A stretch of DNA of 64,000 nucleotides from Brachionus koreanus (GCA_016987375.1 PJRA01000443.1:504712-568711); one strand, 5' to 3'; shown: positions 11,265-24,250, counted from the first letter of the stretch. Notes: a model not told the origin generated them from the sequence alone. Numbers and translations are program-made.

Positions 11265-13666
11265 TTATTTAAAATTACTAAATTTCTTCACTAGCTGACT
11301 AATTTTACTATCGGGATCATTATTCAAATCATACATGGCCGATTTGTAATTAAATTTGAAATTTTTTTCGCTTTTCTCAATTATTTTGTCCATTAGCCGA
11401 ATGCTAATGTCTGATTTGATCAAGGCTACTCGACATGGTATATTGTTTAAATGAGTTGTGCGGCTTGGATGGTGCTCGCATGAAATGTTTGGTCTTACCA
11501 GTTCTTGATCTTCGAACAAATAGTACAAACGACCATTTTCTTGGTTATGGAACAAATTAGACGGATGAAATTTAAATGACCAGTTTGACGCATTTATTTG
11601 ATTCAGTTGAATCAAATCATTTTTCTCATCCAATAGAGTGATCACGAAGGGCAAATCATCGCAGCGCAAATAGTTTCTTTCTACACCACAATATGAAATG
11701 AACGCAAATTTATCCGCATAGCGGCTGGAATTGTTTTTTCTCAGTTTGCGGAAAAAAAATTCCAAAAAATTTTTTTCTTAAATATAATGATCAAGAATAA
11801 AATTAAGGCCATAACAAATTTTTTTGTCTTAAATGAATGTAGTAGCTAATTTTTTAACAAAAATATTGAAGATAATATTTTTTTTAGAATCAAAAAATTG
11901 GTCTAAGAAACAGCTATAAATCACCACTTAAATCCAGTTCTTTGCCCAGTCTTATGAACAAAAAAGCTTAAGTAAAACCAGAGTCTAAAAGCCACCAAAC
12001 GTACAGCAAACGTACGTCAAATCCAAGTTTGTATTAACAATATTCAAATTTAACATGTGACTAAAGCAAAATTACATGTGATATTTGTTATTATATGAAA
12101 AATCTTTAATATTTAATAATTGTCAAGCAGATCAAAAGTCAATGAATAAATTTTTAATTTGTGATTAATTTTAAATTTATAACTTTAAAATCTTTCTTTA
12201 CAATAAAGTCAATTTTTTTTCTAAAAATCCTTTTATTTTTTAAATAATAAAAAAGATCTCAAAATAACATCGTTGGTGCTTTTAAATAGAAAAAAATAGG
12301 TGCTAGTTAATTATAACCGAATAGAAACTTTTAAATGAATTCTTTAAACCCTTGATTAATATTCCCATACATTCTTCTAAATCGTAATTCTTTCAAAGAA
12401 AAATTCAGAATAATTACAACAAAAAAGGTTCAATGTAAATCATCTTATAGACACTATCTTGATGGTTTTAAGATTGAAGATCCAACTCTAAATGTTCCTT
12501 CGACTGGTTAATGTGAGGTTGGAATTTTTGAAATAAACTTAGCAAATTTGATTAAATCACTCCAATTCTTTTCATTTGATCTCCAAAATATCCCAAAAAA
12601 TTAAATGCTTAATGTAAATTAATGTGCAAAATCTTTAACCTTTTTTAATTTTGCGATGTAAAATGCTCCGGCTTTCCTGTCTTTCCTTAGCCTTATTCAA
12701 TTAAAATAATCAAACCTTTGGACAAATATTAAAAATTAAAATGACTCTATTTTTCAAAGCTGATACAAGATATGTATCACTCAAATTTCAGAATTTTTTG
12801 CAAAAATTCTGCAATTACTAATACATAGAACAATTACATAGTTTCAAAGTTTACAAAGTCTCTGCAACAAAATAAATTTGGGTGATACATACCTTGTATC
12901 AGCTGATACATTTTGCAGGAAAATTTTTTGAAAAAAAGTCATTTTAATTTTTTAAATTTTTGTTTTTGTATTTTGATAGTGCCAAAATTCAGATCAAGTA
13001 GCTTGAAGTATTCCAGTTAACAATTAGCTTCAACATCTCGATGAAGAAATCGACCAAAGTATTTAAATTTTCCAAATAAAAATTGTTCAATCATATCCAA
13101 CTAGAAGACTTTAAAATTAGACTTTTAAATTTGAAATTATTAAAAAAAATATTAATATTCTTTGTTTCTATATTTGATGAATATCCCATTAATTCTAAAA
13201 ATTTGCTGATAAAAATAAATATATCTTTTTTATTTAAAATTAAATTTAAATACGAAAAAATAAAATTAGCTACTACCAATATATAAATATATATTTTTCA
13301 AATTACCTTTATAGCACGATGTAAAATTCTTTATTTTTGTGTCATCTAAAAAAAGCTTTGAACAAAAAAATAATTTATTTAAAAAAGACCTAATTTTTTT
13401 CAATTATCTACTTGGCCTTGATGATCTAAATAGTAAAAATATTCACGTATTTTATGATTTTCTGTAAATTGACCTTGAACATAATCTATCTCGTTTGGTG
13501 TAGATTCATTTGTTAATTGTGAAAAAGCTCGATTGTTTATCAGACCAGCTTCAAAAAAAATTTTTTAATTTCAAAAAAAAAAAAGCTTCAATATATCAAA
13601 TTATTTACCAAAAGAATTAATAAAAAATCTTTTTGGTTGACATGAATTTACTAATACTCTAAACAT
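11265..13666 (-). CDS. UPF0598 (C8orf82-like) protein, copy A
   Basis: Four exons: 13666-13609, 13548-13412, 13355-13307 and 11776-11265, all GT-AG and in phase, giving 251 residues. The family is small and of unknown biochemistry; human C8orf82 is thought to be mitochondrial. Diagnostic blocks are YVQGQF, REYFYYLDHQGQ, LFLDDTKIKNFTSCYK, then ERNYLRCDDLPFVIT and NGRLYYLF. The first exon (MFRVLVNSCQPKRFF) is basic and hydrophobic like a mitochondrial presequence. The last intron is 1.5 kb and carries a MITE. The paralogue lies 213 bp upstream on the same strand with the same exon phases, so the pair arose by tandem duplication. Confidence 0.85.
12737..12946. repeat. MITE-like inverted repeat in UPF0598-A intron
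   Basis: About 30 bases at 12760-12789 (GCTGATACAAGATATGTATC and following) recur inverted at 12876-12905. Weaker inverted similarity (AAAATGACT...TTTTTCAAA) extends to about 12737 and 12946. No coding potential. It looks like a short non-autonomous element. Confidence 0.6.
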
Positions 13667-13878
13667 ACTAGATATTTATAAAGAAAAAATTTTTTTAAAT
13701 TAAATTTTCAGTTGTTTTGTTATTTTAATTTGCTAGAGCTGACAAAATTAGGATAACTTTAAGTTAATTATTTGAATGAGGCCAACTTACGGGCATCAAT
13801 TTAAATCAAATTTAATCAAGTTAAAAAAAAAATTTATTTTAAATAGACTGTTAGAATTCAAATTAAAAAAAAATAAAG

Positions 13879-16395
13879 CTAATATTTCTCATGTGGATTT
13901 TTAGGAAGTAGCTCTTTGCCATACATACTAAATTTTGTCCAAATTTCCTGTACAGTAGGACATAAATTGATATTTTTAAGGTCATACTCTGTATTTTTGT
14001 ATAAATAAGTATATAATGGTTCTTCAGCTATTTTTTTTTCTTTGTCCAAGACTACTTTGGTCTTTTTCATCATATAGATGGCCAATTGTGGCTTTACTAG
14101 TGCAATACGACAAGGCAATTTGTCCAAATGAGTCATTCGTTTCGGGACTTCATGTTCACACTGAAGTTTTGGCTCCGAATAGATTAGTTCTTTATTCTCG
14201 AACAAATAATACAAACGTTCATTGCGTGGGTTGTGACAAAGTCGCTTTGGATCAAAATGAAATGACCAGTGAGCTGAATTTATCTGGTTTAAATGAAGCA
14301 AGTCATTCTTTTCATCCAAATAAGTGATAACAAATGGAAGATCGTTGCATCTAAGATAGTTTCGTTCACTGCCAGAGAGTGATACATATGGAAATTCGGT
14401 TTTGTAATGTTCTTTGGTATTTACACGTAAATTTTCAAAAAAATACTGCAAGAATTTTTGTTCTTAATGTCAGCAATAATTAATATTCGATTGTTTTTTT
14501 TATTTACTAATTTTAATTACCTTTATAGCATGAAGCAAATGTTTTATGCTTTGTATCATCTAGAAATAACTATGAAAAAAAATTTTATTTTTTTCCAAAA
14601 AAATGACATATTAAAAAAAAATCATTTCAAAATAAAACTTGATTCAAAATTCTTGACTTATGAAGTAAAAACAAATCTGATTATAGCCATAAAACATTGT
14701 AAGGAAAATTTCTAAATTAATAAATTTTCAGTCCTTAGCTTTGGCTTTTAGAAGCGAATTACTCAAATTAAAAATTTATTTAAAGATTTACAAATAATAC
14801 CAAATTATTTAACTAAAATTAATAGTAAAGTTAAAATGGTACTATAACCAGTCACAGTTAGTTACCGACCGGTCGTATTTTTTTTTTTATTTTGCATTTG
14901 GTGCAGCAACAAAGATTAAGAAATAAAAAAATTTAGAAATTATTTATTATTTTTTACTTTAAAATCGAGTCTTGATAACGCATTGGACTAAGGCTTTCAG
15001 TGTTTGATGCGGAACTATACGCATTATTACACTTTAAGATCATGCGCTCAAAGTTAACAATATTAAAGCATGGACAAGATGCACTTAAAAGTCAAGACTT
15101 GTAAAAATTGGATCGTGTGAAATCCAGTTTACTTTTTCACCTTTGAAGATACTTATTTTCATTAAAAAATTTTAAAGACAAAACTTTTAAATAATTCCGA
15201 ATTTAGATAAGAGAAATAATTCTCATTTTAGTCCTATTCAAAAAATTCTAAGTAAATTTTATTTTTTTCAAAACTGACATTTTAAAACTTAGGTATTGTG
15301 AAATTCAAACACAAATCGAACAAAAATTCGTTCATTTTTGATAAATTAAACTTTACTAAAATAAAAAATAAAAAACATTTAAAAAAATTTTCTAGGTCCA
15401 ACAAAGTAAATTGTGTCTAGTTTGTTTTAAAATATTTTTTCTTTTAGAAAAAGACAAAAAATGAAAAATCAATAAGATTTAAATTGATTATAGATTTTAT
15501 TTCCTAAAGTAAAAGAATTTTTAAGCTTTATTTTAGATAAAAAGGCTCAACAAACTAGAGTCTATCATCAATTTTGTTCACACCGGTTTTGTCAATTTTT
15601 GTTTATATCAGCGTTTTTGACAAAAATGATGCCCATTATGTTATGTCATATGTCATTTTAAAAAAAGATGCTATGGGTTTATTCAGCTCAAAGATCTATT
15701 TGGGGCCTCAGAAGTCATGTTGTTTCAAGATAAAAAAATTTATTCAAGAACATGCTTCATATTTTCATATTGTTGTTTCATATTTTTAAAAAAAAAAATA
15801 TGTTAAAATTAGTATTTTATGCTCCAAATATTTTTATTTGACCAACCTTAATTCTATTTAAATTTTATTTTGACAATATTTTTATTGTCGACTTTTTTTA
15901 ATTTTACACAGACCCGAGAAAATCGAGGATAGACTGTATGTTGCAGTATTTTCTCAAATGTTCTTTATTTTAGTATTTTTATTGTATCAAAAAAGTAAGA
16001 TTTTTTTTTCAAAAATTAAAAGAATGCATTTTAAATAAAACGATTCTGAAAAAATTATTTTTAAATATTGACTCACTTGTCCGTGTTGATCCAGAAAGTA
16101 AAAATATTCGTTGACATCAAGCTGCTCATTATATTGACCTTGACTATAATCCACATATTCTTTTTAGAAAAAAAGTCAAATTGCTTTATTTTCTTTTGAG
16201 TGTAAAAAAAATGTACGTTTTTTAGATGCAGGACTTTTCAAATTTTTCGACAAATTAGACAAATATTTGACGCTGAAATATTCTACAATTGATATTTAAT
16301 TCAACTAAATCAATTTAATATCTAATTATTAAAGTACCAGCATTTTTATTTACTGATTTTGATATTAGTATTGAGCTTATGCAAGATTTGAGCAT
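13879..16395 (-). CDS. UPF0598 (C8orf82-like) protein, copy B
   Basis: Four exons: 16395-16338, 16159-16077, 14569-14521 and 14462-13879, with consistent phases, giving 257 residues. Exon 1 is 58 nt and exon 3 is 49 nt, exactly as in copy A. Blocks: YSQGQYNEQLDVNEYFYFLD, LFLDDTKHKTFASCYK, ERNYLRCNDLPFVITYLDEK, NERLYYLF. The N-terminus (MLKSCISSILISKSVNKN) again looks like a mitochondrial presequence. Exon 2 is shorter than in copy A, and the C-terminal tail is longer and lysine-rich. Both copies keep all family blocks, so neither looks dead. Function is unknown for the family. Confidence 0.85.
14600..16070. other. large intron of UPF0598 copy B
   Basis: The 1.5 kb between exons 2 and 3 is A/T-rich. 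A 71-codon plus-strand frame at 15574-15789 matches no family I know and has no supporting context. No TE coding sequence was recognised. Confidence 0.5.
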
Positions 16396-16477
16396 TTTAT
16401 CTAAATATATGAACAAATAGAAATATATGTGAATATTTATTTAGAATTAAATCACGTTTTTGATTGTCCGAACGTGT

Positions 16478-18438
16478 TCAAACTAGATAATACTTTGTCA
16501 GAAAGCTTGGTAGCTCAAAAACAAGATTTTTCTCAGTGTTGAAACTGCCCGACTCGCTAATTAGCTCATCATTAAGTGATTCGTGCGAACCGACTTTTAA
16601 ATTCGATTCGACTAATATTTGTGTGAACACGCTCAAATCAACCAGTCTGCAATAAACCATATTAACATGCTTTATAGTTGGCGAACTTTCTTCATCTACT
16701 CTGATTTGAAGACGGCTACTAATGTAGTCATTTAGTAAGCACACTTCTCCTATCTTAATGAGAAAAAAAATTAAAAAATAAAATTTAGCTCGAAATAAAA
16801 TTAAATATTTTCAAGAAAATCCTAAAATAAAATAAAAATAGAGCTAAAATTAGATCTTACTGCTACATAGTTTTGTTCACTTGGTAAATAGGCTTCTACT
16901 TTAATTTTAAACGAGTCTCGCGTATTCAGATCATAAGCATTAATGCACACAAATCGAATGGGAATGCCAAACTCTCTGTAAGCATAGATGAATAATTTCA
17001 AATATGAGACAATAATTTGGTCGATGCTTTTTCCGTTGTGGGTGAGAGTGTCGCAGTTGGACTTGATTAAAAACATGTCCAATTCGTTTTTAATATCAAG
17101 GAGGTATTTTTTGCCACTATCCAGTGTTAGTTTTAAAAATTGGTCAGTCAAGCCTTCGGCTGATTTAGATACGCTGTCATATTTGTACAATAGTGAACTG
17201 TTGTCACTTGTTAAAGTTAAAAAATCAATTGTATTCAATTGACCTTTCTTGGGCGAATAAGTTCTTCCGTTGGTGAAAACAGTCCAAGGCAAGTATTTTT
17301 TTTTAATGCTTGTTCGAACAAAATTCAAAACCAATGCGCTGATTGAACTTGATCCGGCCAAGTGCAGCAATTCGATGCTAGATGCCGAATTGCCAAATCT
17401 AACTACATTAAAATTGTTTCTAAAATCATTGAAGCTTTTACCGCAACCCTCAATTAGAGCCGATTTGAACATGCTTGAGCTTTTAATGTATTCAAAATTT
17501 TCTTCTTTATTCAAATGCTGAATTTTGTCAAGAAAATAATCGCTTAGACATTGCTCTAACTTGGCATATGTGCCACATAAATAGCGATTATTCAACACTG
17601 AATCAATAGCTGTTTGCTCAATGAAAGACCAATTGTCCAAATTTTTATTGGAATATTTGGCACTTATTTTTTTTCCCTGTACAGTTACTGAGTCTTTTAA
17701 AATAGTCTGCCAATTGTTCGCCCCATCCAGCAGATACGTTCCATGTTTCAGTTTTTCCATTGCTTGCGAATTGAACTCGAACAAAACTGACCGAGCTTGC
17801 TCGTCCATGGACTCGTAGTTTATGAAAATCTCGCTATCGACATATCTGTTTAAATGATACTTGTGCAAATAGAGAGCACTGTAGTGAAGAGTATTGGGAA
17901 GGCGTAAACAGGCAATGTTAACTATTTCTTGCAAAGGAATCAACTCGTCCAGAATATGGTTGATTTTAATTTTTATTTCGTTGGCTAATCTAAGTAATTT
18001 TTTGGCATCATCAGTCTGCATTGTTTTTTTTTTCGAACCGATGCCTCCTTTCGATTTGACTAAATTGTTTATTTGCTCTGATATTTGGTCTTTTTGTTTT
18101 TTCAATTTTTCAATTCGATCTTCCAAAGAGCGCATTTTAAAGTAGTCGTTTTGCAAGTGTTCTAGATTGAGGTGGATGTGTCTAGCTGTCAAGTTCAAAT
18201 TGAGCATTGACCTAAGTATGTTTCTGGTATCAAACAAGCGATCCATGTTCAGTTCAGGCGAAATTATTTTGGGAAATATGGACTCTTCAGCCGGTTTGAT
18301 GTACAGAGAAGACTTTTGGGTGTAATGAGGCACTGAGCGATATCCACTCTCGTCCGACTTTGAACTCTTCAGTGTTGAGCATAAAGAAAATTTCCTATTC
18401 AGTTGGAAAAATATTGTTTTAAATTCAAATCGCTGCAT
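16478..18438 (-). CDS. mitochondrial seryl-tRNA synthetase-like protein, catalytic motifs degenerate (SLIMP-like)
   Basis: Two exons: 18438-16861 and 16753-16478, joined in phase across a 107 bp intron, giving 617 residues. The layout is that of a class II SerRS: a basic N-terminus like a presequence (MQRFEFKTIFFQLNRKF), a coiled-coil arm near residues 95-165 (RIEKLKKQKDQISEQINNLV), then the synthetase fold. The C-terminal part aligns with mitochondrial SerRS (IKVEAYLPSEQNY, GEVCLLNDYISSRLQIRV). However, the motif 2 position reads GRTYSPKKGQ where active enzymes have GRAYRAE followed by GL-R-H. The motif 3 block (normally TA-AVPR-L-ALLE) reads CRLVDLSVFTQILVE. Serine activation is therefore unlikely. 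A SerRS paralogue of the SLIMP type, a mitochondrial non-enzymatic protein known from arthropods, is the best analogy; a fast-evolving true SerRS is the alternative. Confidence 0.75.
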
Positions 18439-20262
18439 TTTTTATGTTTTGAACAAAAAATGTAGAGTTTTTGATTAAAAAAAATAGGTGTATACTTAGA
18501 TTTTATGTTTTTGATTAAAGAAAAATGCGCGCTTAAATGTTTGCTTTCAAAGTGAATTAAAATTAAAATAAAATAAAATAATTCAAGATAAATTGAATTT
18601 ACTTAACAAATCTAAAATTAATATTAAAGGTAGTGTTTATTTTAGTATTTTAATAAGTCAAATTTAGAATCAAGCGATCATTTCAAAATGGTTTATTTTA
18701 ATTTGAGAATTTGCGTTTTATCATTTTTTTTCTACTGCATCATGAACATAATAAACTAGCGTGTTATTATTTTTAGAATAAACTTTTAAATGATAAAAAT
18801 TCAATTTGATTTTGGGAAAATTTTTCTCACTAATTTCGTATTTAATAGAAAAATCTCATCGAATAAATTTAAAGAGATTGATTTTAAATCGCGCTATAAA
18901 TGCATATCACTTGTGCTCTGAAAAAAAATTAACTATGTTGAATGATTGCTAAGATTGTTGGGTCTAATAACCTAAATTTCTTTTCTAACACAGCTATTAT
19001 GTGTTGTTCAGACTTTAATTATTTGAAAAAATTTACAAGAAATTATAAATATTTAATAATAAGTATTTCAAAGTTTTAATTAGTATTTCTTTTAACACGA
19101 GAAAAAAAAATCAATTAGTCTAAATTTTGGGACATATATTTTTAGAAAATTTTAAAATTTAAAAAAAAATGATTAAAATTTCTAATTCATCTTATTCATT
19201 TTTTCTATTATCCTTAATAATAAAATTTTAAAGTGTTTAAAAATAATTACTTAAATTAAAGTAAATAACATTAGAATTGAAAAATGAATCCTAAGCATCT
19301 TAAACTGCTTGATATTGTAAGTGATAGATTTTATTTTTTATTAATTATTAATTAATATTTTTAATACGAATAAAAATTTTTTTTAGTAAATTTGAAGCAG
19401 AAAATTGAAATATCTTGAACGTTCAAAATTTGATTTTTTAAGCACAAAATATTAATTGACTAAAGAAGACAAAGAAAAAATGCTAGAAACAAAGGCATTA
19501 TGAGATGCGTCTGTTTAGAAAATTAAGAACCAACGAGTCAATAAATGCAGCTAAACATCATCTAGCATCACCATCAGCATATGAACAAAAATTTTAATCT
19601 GTATTAAACATTTTTATAATCGCATGCGGGTTGAAAAGAAGGTTTTAGACCATTCTGAACTTCCCAAGGGTCACGGCCCTTAAATTATTATTTTAATAAA
19701 TAAAAATAAAATCAGCTTAGGCAAAACGTTTCTATTGTTTTTTTTTATTATTCATTTAATCATTTGATTCAATTTTAAAATTTTATATAAAGTTATTCAC
19801 AGAAATAGTACTAGTAGAAATAGTTGTAGTTCATGGAAAAATTATTTAATTTGAATTAGTTATGTTCAATATTATTCTTTTTATCAGAGCATCCTGATGA
19901 ACTATGCTCTTTAACAGCTGTAAGGCTTCTTAAGTAATGCTCCAAAATCTGTCTACTTTGTTTATAAACTCACTGATTCAAAAAGATTCTGAAAATAATT
20001 AAATTCTGAAAATAAAAGTGTTCTACATCTTCAATTTCAATTTTTATTGAAAAAAATTTTCATGCTATAATCAAATGATACATATTTAGATAAACTTTTT
20101 ATTTTATTAAAATATTTAACGACAAAATTTCAATAAAAACAGTTTATTGTTTTTTACGTAAATTTTAAAATAAATTAAAAGTAAATATTTTTGTTCAAAA
20201 TATTCAATTTGTACTAAATTTCACTAAACTTTGCTGCATTCCTCATCAAGTTCATGATGCCA
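18439..20262. other. spacer with a diverged repeat copy
   Basis: No gene recognised. The segment about 19480-19810 shares stretches with 6840-7020 (for example ATTCATTTAATCATTTGATTCAATT), suggesting two eroded copies of one repeat. A short ATG frame ending at a good donor (MNPKHLKLLDI then gtaagt at 19317) has no visible downstream exon. Confidence 0.4.
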
Positions 20263-21157
20263 CTATTTAAGCAGCTTGTTTGCTCTTTTATTTGCAGAAT
20301 CCATTTCAATTTTTGTCCAATATAACTAATAAATTAATTTAGTAATATTAGTGATAGTAATAAACTGCTATATTAATGGCAAATTAAAATGTTCATGCTC
20401 AAAAGTCATTAGCAAAAGACGATTTTTGAATATTTTTTTGAGAAAAAAATTCATTGCTAAACATATTTTCCATGTAGACTTAATATTTTAATGTCTTTAG
20501 ATTTCTGAATGCTAAAATATCCACAATACTTGGTTTATCATGCTTTGCTACACATGAATAAATGTATATGCATTAATTTTTAATTAAAAAATTCTAAAAA
20601 ATAAAAATTTTGCGAGCATAAAAATTTTAAACATTAACTTGAATATTCCGTGTAAATTAGATTTAAATAAATATCGATACCTGACCATCAAGTTTGGTAA
20701 AATGTTCATTTTGTGAGTCTAATTCGTTGGACATGTCAATGGCCATGTTTCTTAAATTGCTAGTAATGTTTGACATCTTGACCAGATTTTCATTAATTTG
20801 GTCTTCTAAAGAATCATTAATAACAAGTTTGAACTCTTTTCCAGTCGAGTCACAATCGCCATTATTTTTCCAAGGTCCATTCTGACTCAACTTTGTTTGT
20901 TCGTCTAAGTTTTCATTTTTTTTGATAGCTTTTTTCAAACTCTTTGCCTTTTTCCACGGCAGAAAACACGAGCAACAGCTCTGCTCGAGTTTTTCTAAAT
21001 TTTTTTCCGCTTCCTTAATTTCTCCATTTAATCGGTTAGCATCCTTTTCAAATCTCTCGATCTGCTCACCTTGCTTATCTAACATAACAAGGGTCTTGAT
21101 GCCAAACTCGTTGCTTTCCTCAAGAATTTCAACCATGCGCCGCGTCCTTTCCAAAGA
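20263..21157 (-). CDS. SNAP-25/SNAP-23 family Qb,c-SNARE, 5' exon not found
   Basis: Two exons seen: 21157-20681 and 20325-20263 (stop TAG), joined in phase 0. They encode 179 residues, all but the first 20 or so of a SNAP-25 type protein. This SNARE supplies two helices to the exocytic fusion complex. Visible are the N-terminal SNARE helix (SLERTRRMVEILEESNEFGIKT then LVMLDKQGEQIERFE), a palmitoylation cluster CCSC, and the C-terminal SNARE helix with its zero-layer glutamine (NELDSQNEHFTKLDGQ). The short last exon gives TKIEMDSANKRANKLLK and aligns without gap to SNAP-25. The 21157 boundary matches a conserved SNAP-25 intron position (before SLE). The initiating exon should lie upstream but I could not identify it in 21158-25700. 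Confidence 0.9.
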
Positions 21158-23860
21158 CTTAAAAACCAAAAATTAATAGTAAAGCCTTAGATTACCGTAA
21201 TACATGAAACTGGCTAACTGAAACCGAGGACAATCAAGTAAAATAAATATGAATTATGCTATATGAGACGATGAGTCTTATCCTATTTCATCTTCTAGTA
21301 ATTCATAAATAATTATTATTTATACAGGTTTCTCAATAAACAAATTGAGCATCAGCAATTTAACAGCGACTTAAAAGAGTACTTCTCCACTGCACCTGAT
21401 TCGAATCAAAAATTTTATACACTTTTTGGAAAATTTAGTTCTTTTTTACAGGACATTCGACGATAAATATGCAATTATTTCCTTTCACTAAAAACTAGTC
21501 AATTTTTATTATCACTAAGTCATTTATCTTTTTTATTTTGTATGTTATTATTCAATCGCTGGCCTGGGGTATTCCCTAAAACTATTTAAATAAATAAAAT
21601 AAAATAAAAATTCATAAATAAGAAGATTTATTTTAAAATTATCACCAATAAAACGCAATTTGAGTTCTTCCTCAAAAACTATTCTAATCAATAACAAATT
21701 ATTTTCTAAATTAAATAGTATTCTTTGGGTCAGGAGGCTAATTAATAGTTTCTTAAGTGCGTTCAAAGCTACTGTTTTCTCCAACCAATTAGCTTGTTCT
21801 ATCTCTGAGCAATTTGCTAATGCTTCATTTTCTTATAAGTAGTGAAATTCGGTTTTCAGTAAGTTGCTCTGCGTTTTTATTATGTGGACTAGCGCATGTA
21901 CAGACAAACTTTCCCATTATTCCATTGATATCGGTATCAGAAAAAAGTTCATTGTAGACATTTTTATTTATCGTTGCTACTAAAATGTAACAAGGGATTT
22001 AATCAATAATAACACAAGTATACTTTTAAACCCATAAATTCGTGTTAAAGACATGGGTTTATTACTAAGACAAGATGTGAAATAATGTTTATATCAGCAT
22101 CTAGAAGCGTCTGGTACTGGGATACATGACAATCATATTAATTCTTATTTATCTTTGTGCATCAATTGAAATGTTGATGATTAAGTGATACATTGAGTGT
22201 ATTACATATATTATATTTATCAAAAATAAAAAGGCTTCTAGATTTAATTTTTTATCTCTTTTTGAACCATAATTGTCTGAATTTGAATTTCTTCTAGCTC
22301 GGTCTTCGGAACCGGTACACATCCGCGATTCTGATTGTTTAGCATTCTTGTTATCGCTTAAAGTATAAATTTATTATTTATTTGTTTATTTGTTTCCTGT
22401 ACCGAGCTAATGCTCCTTCGGATTAAATAAAATTAAAATGTAAAAAAAAAATAATTAAAAAAAAAGTAAAATATAATAAAAAGTAAGAGTTATAATAATA
22501 AAATATTTTTTTGTTTAAAAGCTTTAATTTAAGTAATTGAATCTTATGAATAAAATTAATTCTTTTTATTAAAATAAAATTTCTATTTATACCTCTGGAC
22601 TTGTGTCGAGAATATGGGCTTATAAATTAGTCAAGATTTGAGTTGAGTAATAAATGTATTTTTCACCATTTAGAAATGTCTAATTTCTAAGATACCGAAC
22701 AATTATAAATCATACTTATCGTTGGGTGTCAGTTGATAAAATTCGCATAACAATTAAATAAATATTCCTTTCAAATTTGATTAATACCTCATTTGTGGTT
22801 TACTTTATTTATTAAGCCTAAAAATTAAAAAAAAAATTCCCTTTTCTTTTGCTTTTTTGACAAAAATTAAGCTTGAAATTTCATTCAAATATTTGGTTTT
22901 GTAAATTTTTTTTTTGAAAATTTACTCCAATATTTTTTGGTTGATTTAAAAATGAATGTGCTTAAAATATTTGTGCCATATCTGATTGTGCAAATAAAAA
23001 AGATAAAAAATAGGCATAACAGTCTTAAATTGAACGCTTTATTTGAAACAATAGGAAGAATTTAATTTATCGTTTTAATTTAATCAATTAATTTTTAATC
23101 TAAAGATTTTTATAAGCATAAAAAACAGGACTAAATTTTATTTATTCATATAAAAATCAAAAAAATTTGTAAAATATATTAATTTTTGTAAAAAATCAAG
23201 TTTGCTTTAAAAAAAAATTCGAAATTTATTTTTTTATTTAAAAGGATTTCTCGGAAATATGTTTTTTTTAAACATTTCATAATAAAACAGGGGGTGTTCA
23301 ATCTCCAAAGATTTCAGGTATATTTATTAGCTTTATTTAAAGAATGAAACTAATTTAACCTTAACTATAGGGGCGACCCTTAGTATTTTTTGGTGATTAA
23401 TTCAAATTTAAAATAATTTGGTGGGTGTTCAAGCTTACTTTTAAATAAACACCCAGGTGTTTAAATTTTAAATGTGTTTTTTTGAAAATTTAAGCTTTTA
23501 AAAAAATAAAAAATTAAGAAATTATTACTCAATTAAAAGAGCAGAAAAAGACGAATTTTTTGACATATAACTGAATTCAACCAGAATGCTTTTTTTTAAA
23601 ATACACCCAGATGTGCATTTTGGTCAAAAATGTGGGGTGTGCATTTTTCAGGTATCCTTTTCTGATTGATTTTAACTAAAAAAAATTATTTTGAAATTTT
23701 ATTAAAATTTTACAAAATAAAATAAAAAATAAAAAATTTTTTTTATTGATTATCTTTTAGAAATTAAAAGGCTCATTTTTAAAATTTATTTACTATGTTC
23801 TATTCCTGGCCGAGTTAAAATCTAACATTTTTGGCATTTATTTATCAAATCAGCAAACTT
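21158..23860. other. spacer or SNAP-25 first intron; repeat scraps
   Basis: No exon identified. A richer patch at 22290-22440 (ending CTCCTTCGGATTAAATAA) looks like the 3' tail of a LINE or SINE. Between 23288 and 23660 the motif GGGTGTTCAA or GGGTGTGCA and its complement AACACCC recur several times in both orientations, suggesting nested copies of a short inverted-repeat element. Confidence 0.4.
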
Positions 23861-23889
23861 GTTACAGTGTTCAACTCGATTGATTTAAA

Positions 23890-24250
23890 TGAAGAAGATT
23901 GGAATAGATGCTGCTGAAGTAGTAAATTTCATGTGCAAATACGTTATCGGAATAGCTGAGCGCACTGCTCTCTTCCAATCCCCAGCAAATGTCAAATCAA
24001 TACCAAAAATACATATAATCAATTCATCAGAAATAATTTATAAAAACGAGAGGAAGAAGAAATAAACTACGTTGAATTAAAAATTATTGCTGGTGTAGAT
24101 ACAACTGAACCCTTGCGTGGTCGTGGTAGACCAAAAAAGTGTCAACGATGTTCAAACCACTCAATCAAACAAAAGAACTGTTTCAAAAAATAATCAAATT
24201 GATGCTGAGCGTGTTCATGAGAAGTTGAATAAAAGAACAAAAAATTAAGT
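23890..24250 (+). pseudogene. decayed coding sequence with AT-hook-like block
   Basis: Plus-strand coding-like scraps interrupted by stops: VELKIIAGVDTTEPLRGRGR followed by PKK (an AT-hook-like RGRGRPKK) and KLNKRTKN. It lies next to the transposase relic on the other strand and is probably TE debris. Family unknown. Confidence 0.3.

Noticed and set aside
13083..13286. Overlapping frames on both strands rich in Ile, Leu, Lys and Phe
   Set aside because: Low-complexity A/T-driven frames inside an intron of UPF0598 copy A.
14960..15120. Patch with faint tRNA-like wording (GCATTGGACTAAGGC)
   Set aside because: No B box and no cloverleaf could be drawn; no tRNA gene claimed anywhere in the window.
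15574..15789. 71-codon plus-strand frame in the UPF0598-B intron
   Set aside because: No family resemblance, no splice or context support; consistent with chance.
16988..18145. Plus-strand frames of 65-84 codons opposite the SerRS-like gene
   Set aside because: Complementary-strand shadows; the minus frame carries the recognisable blocks.
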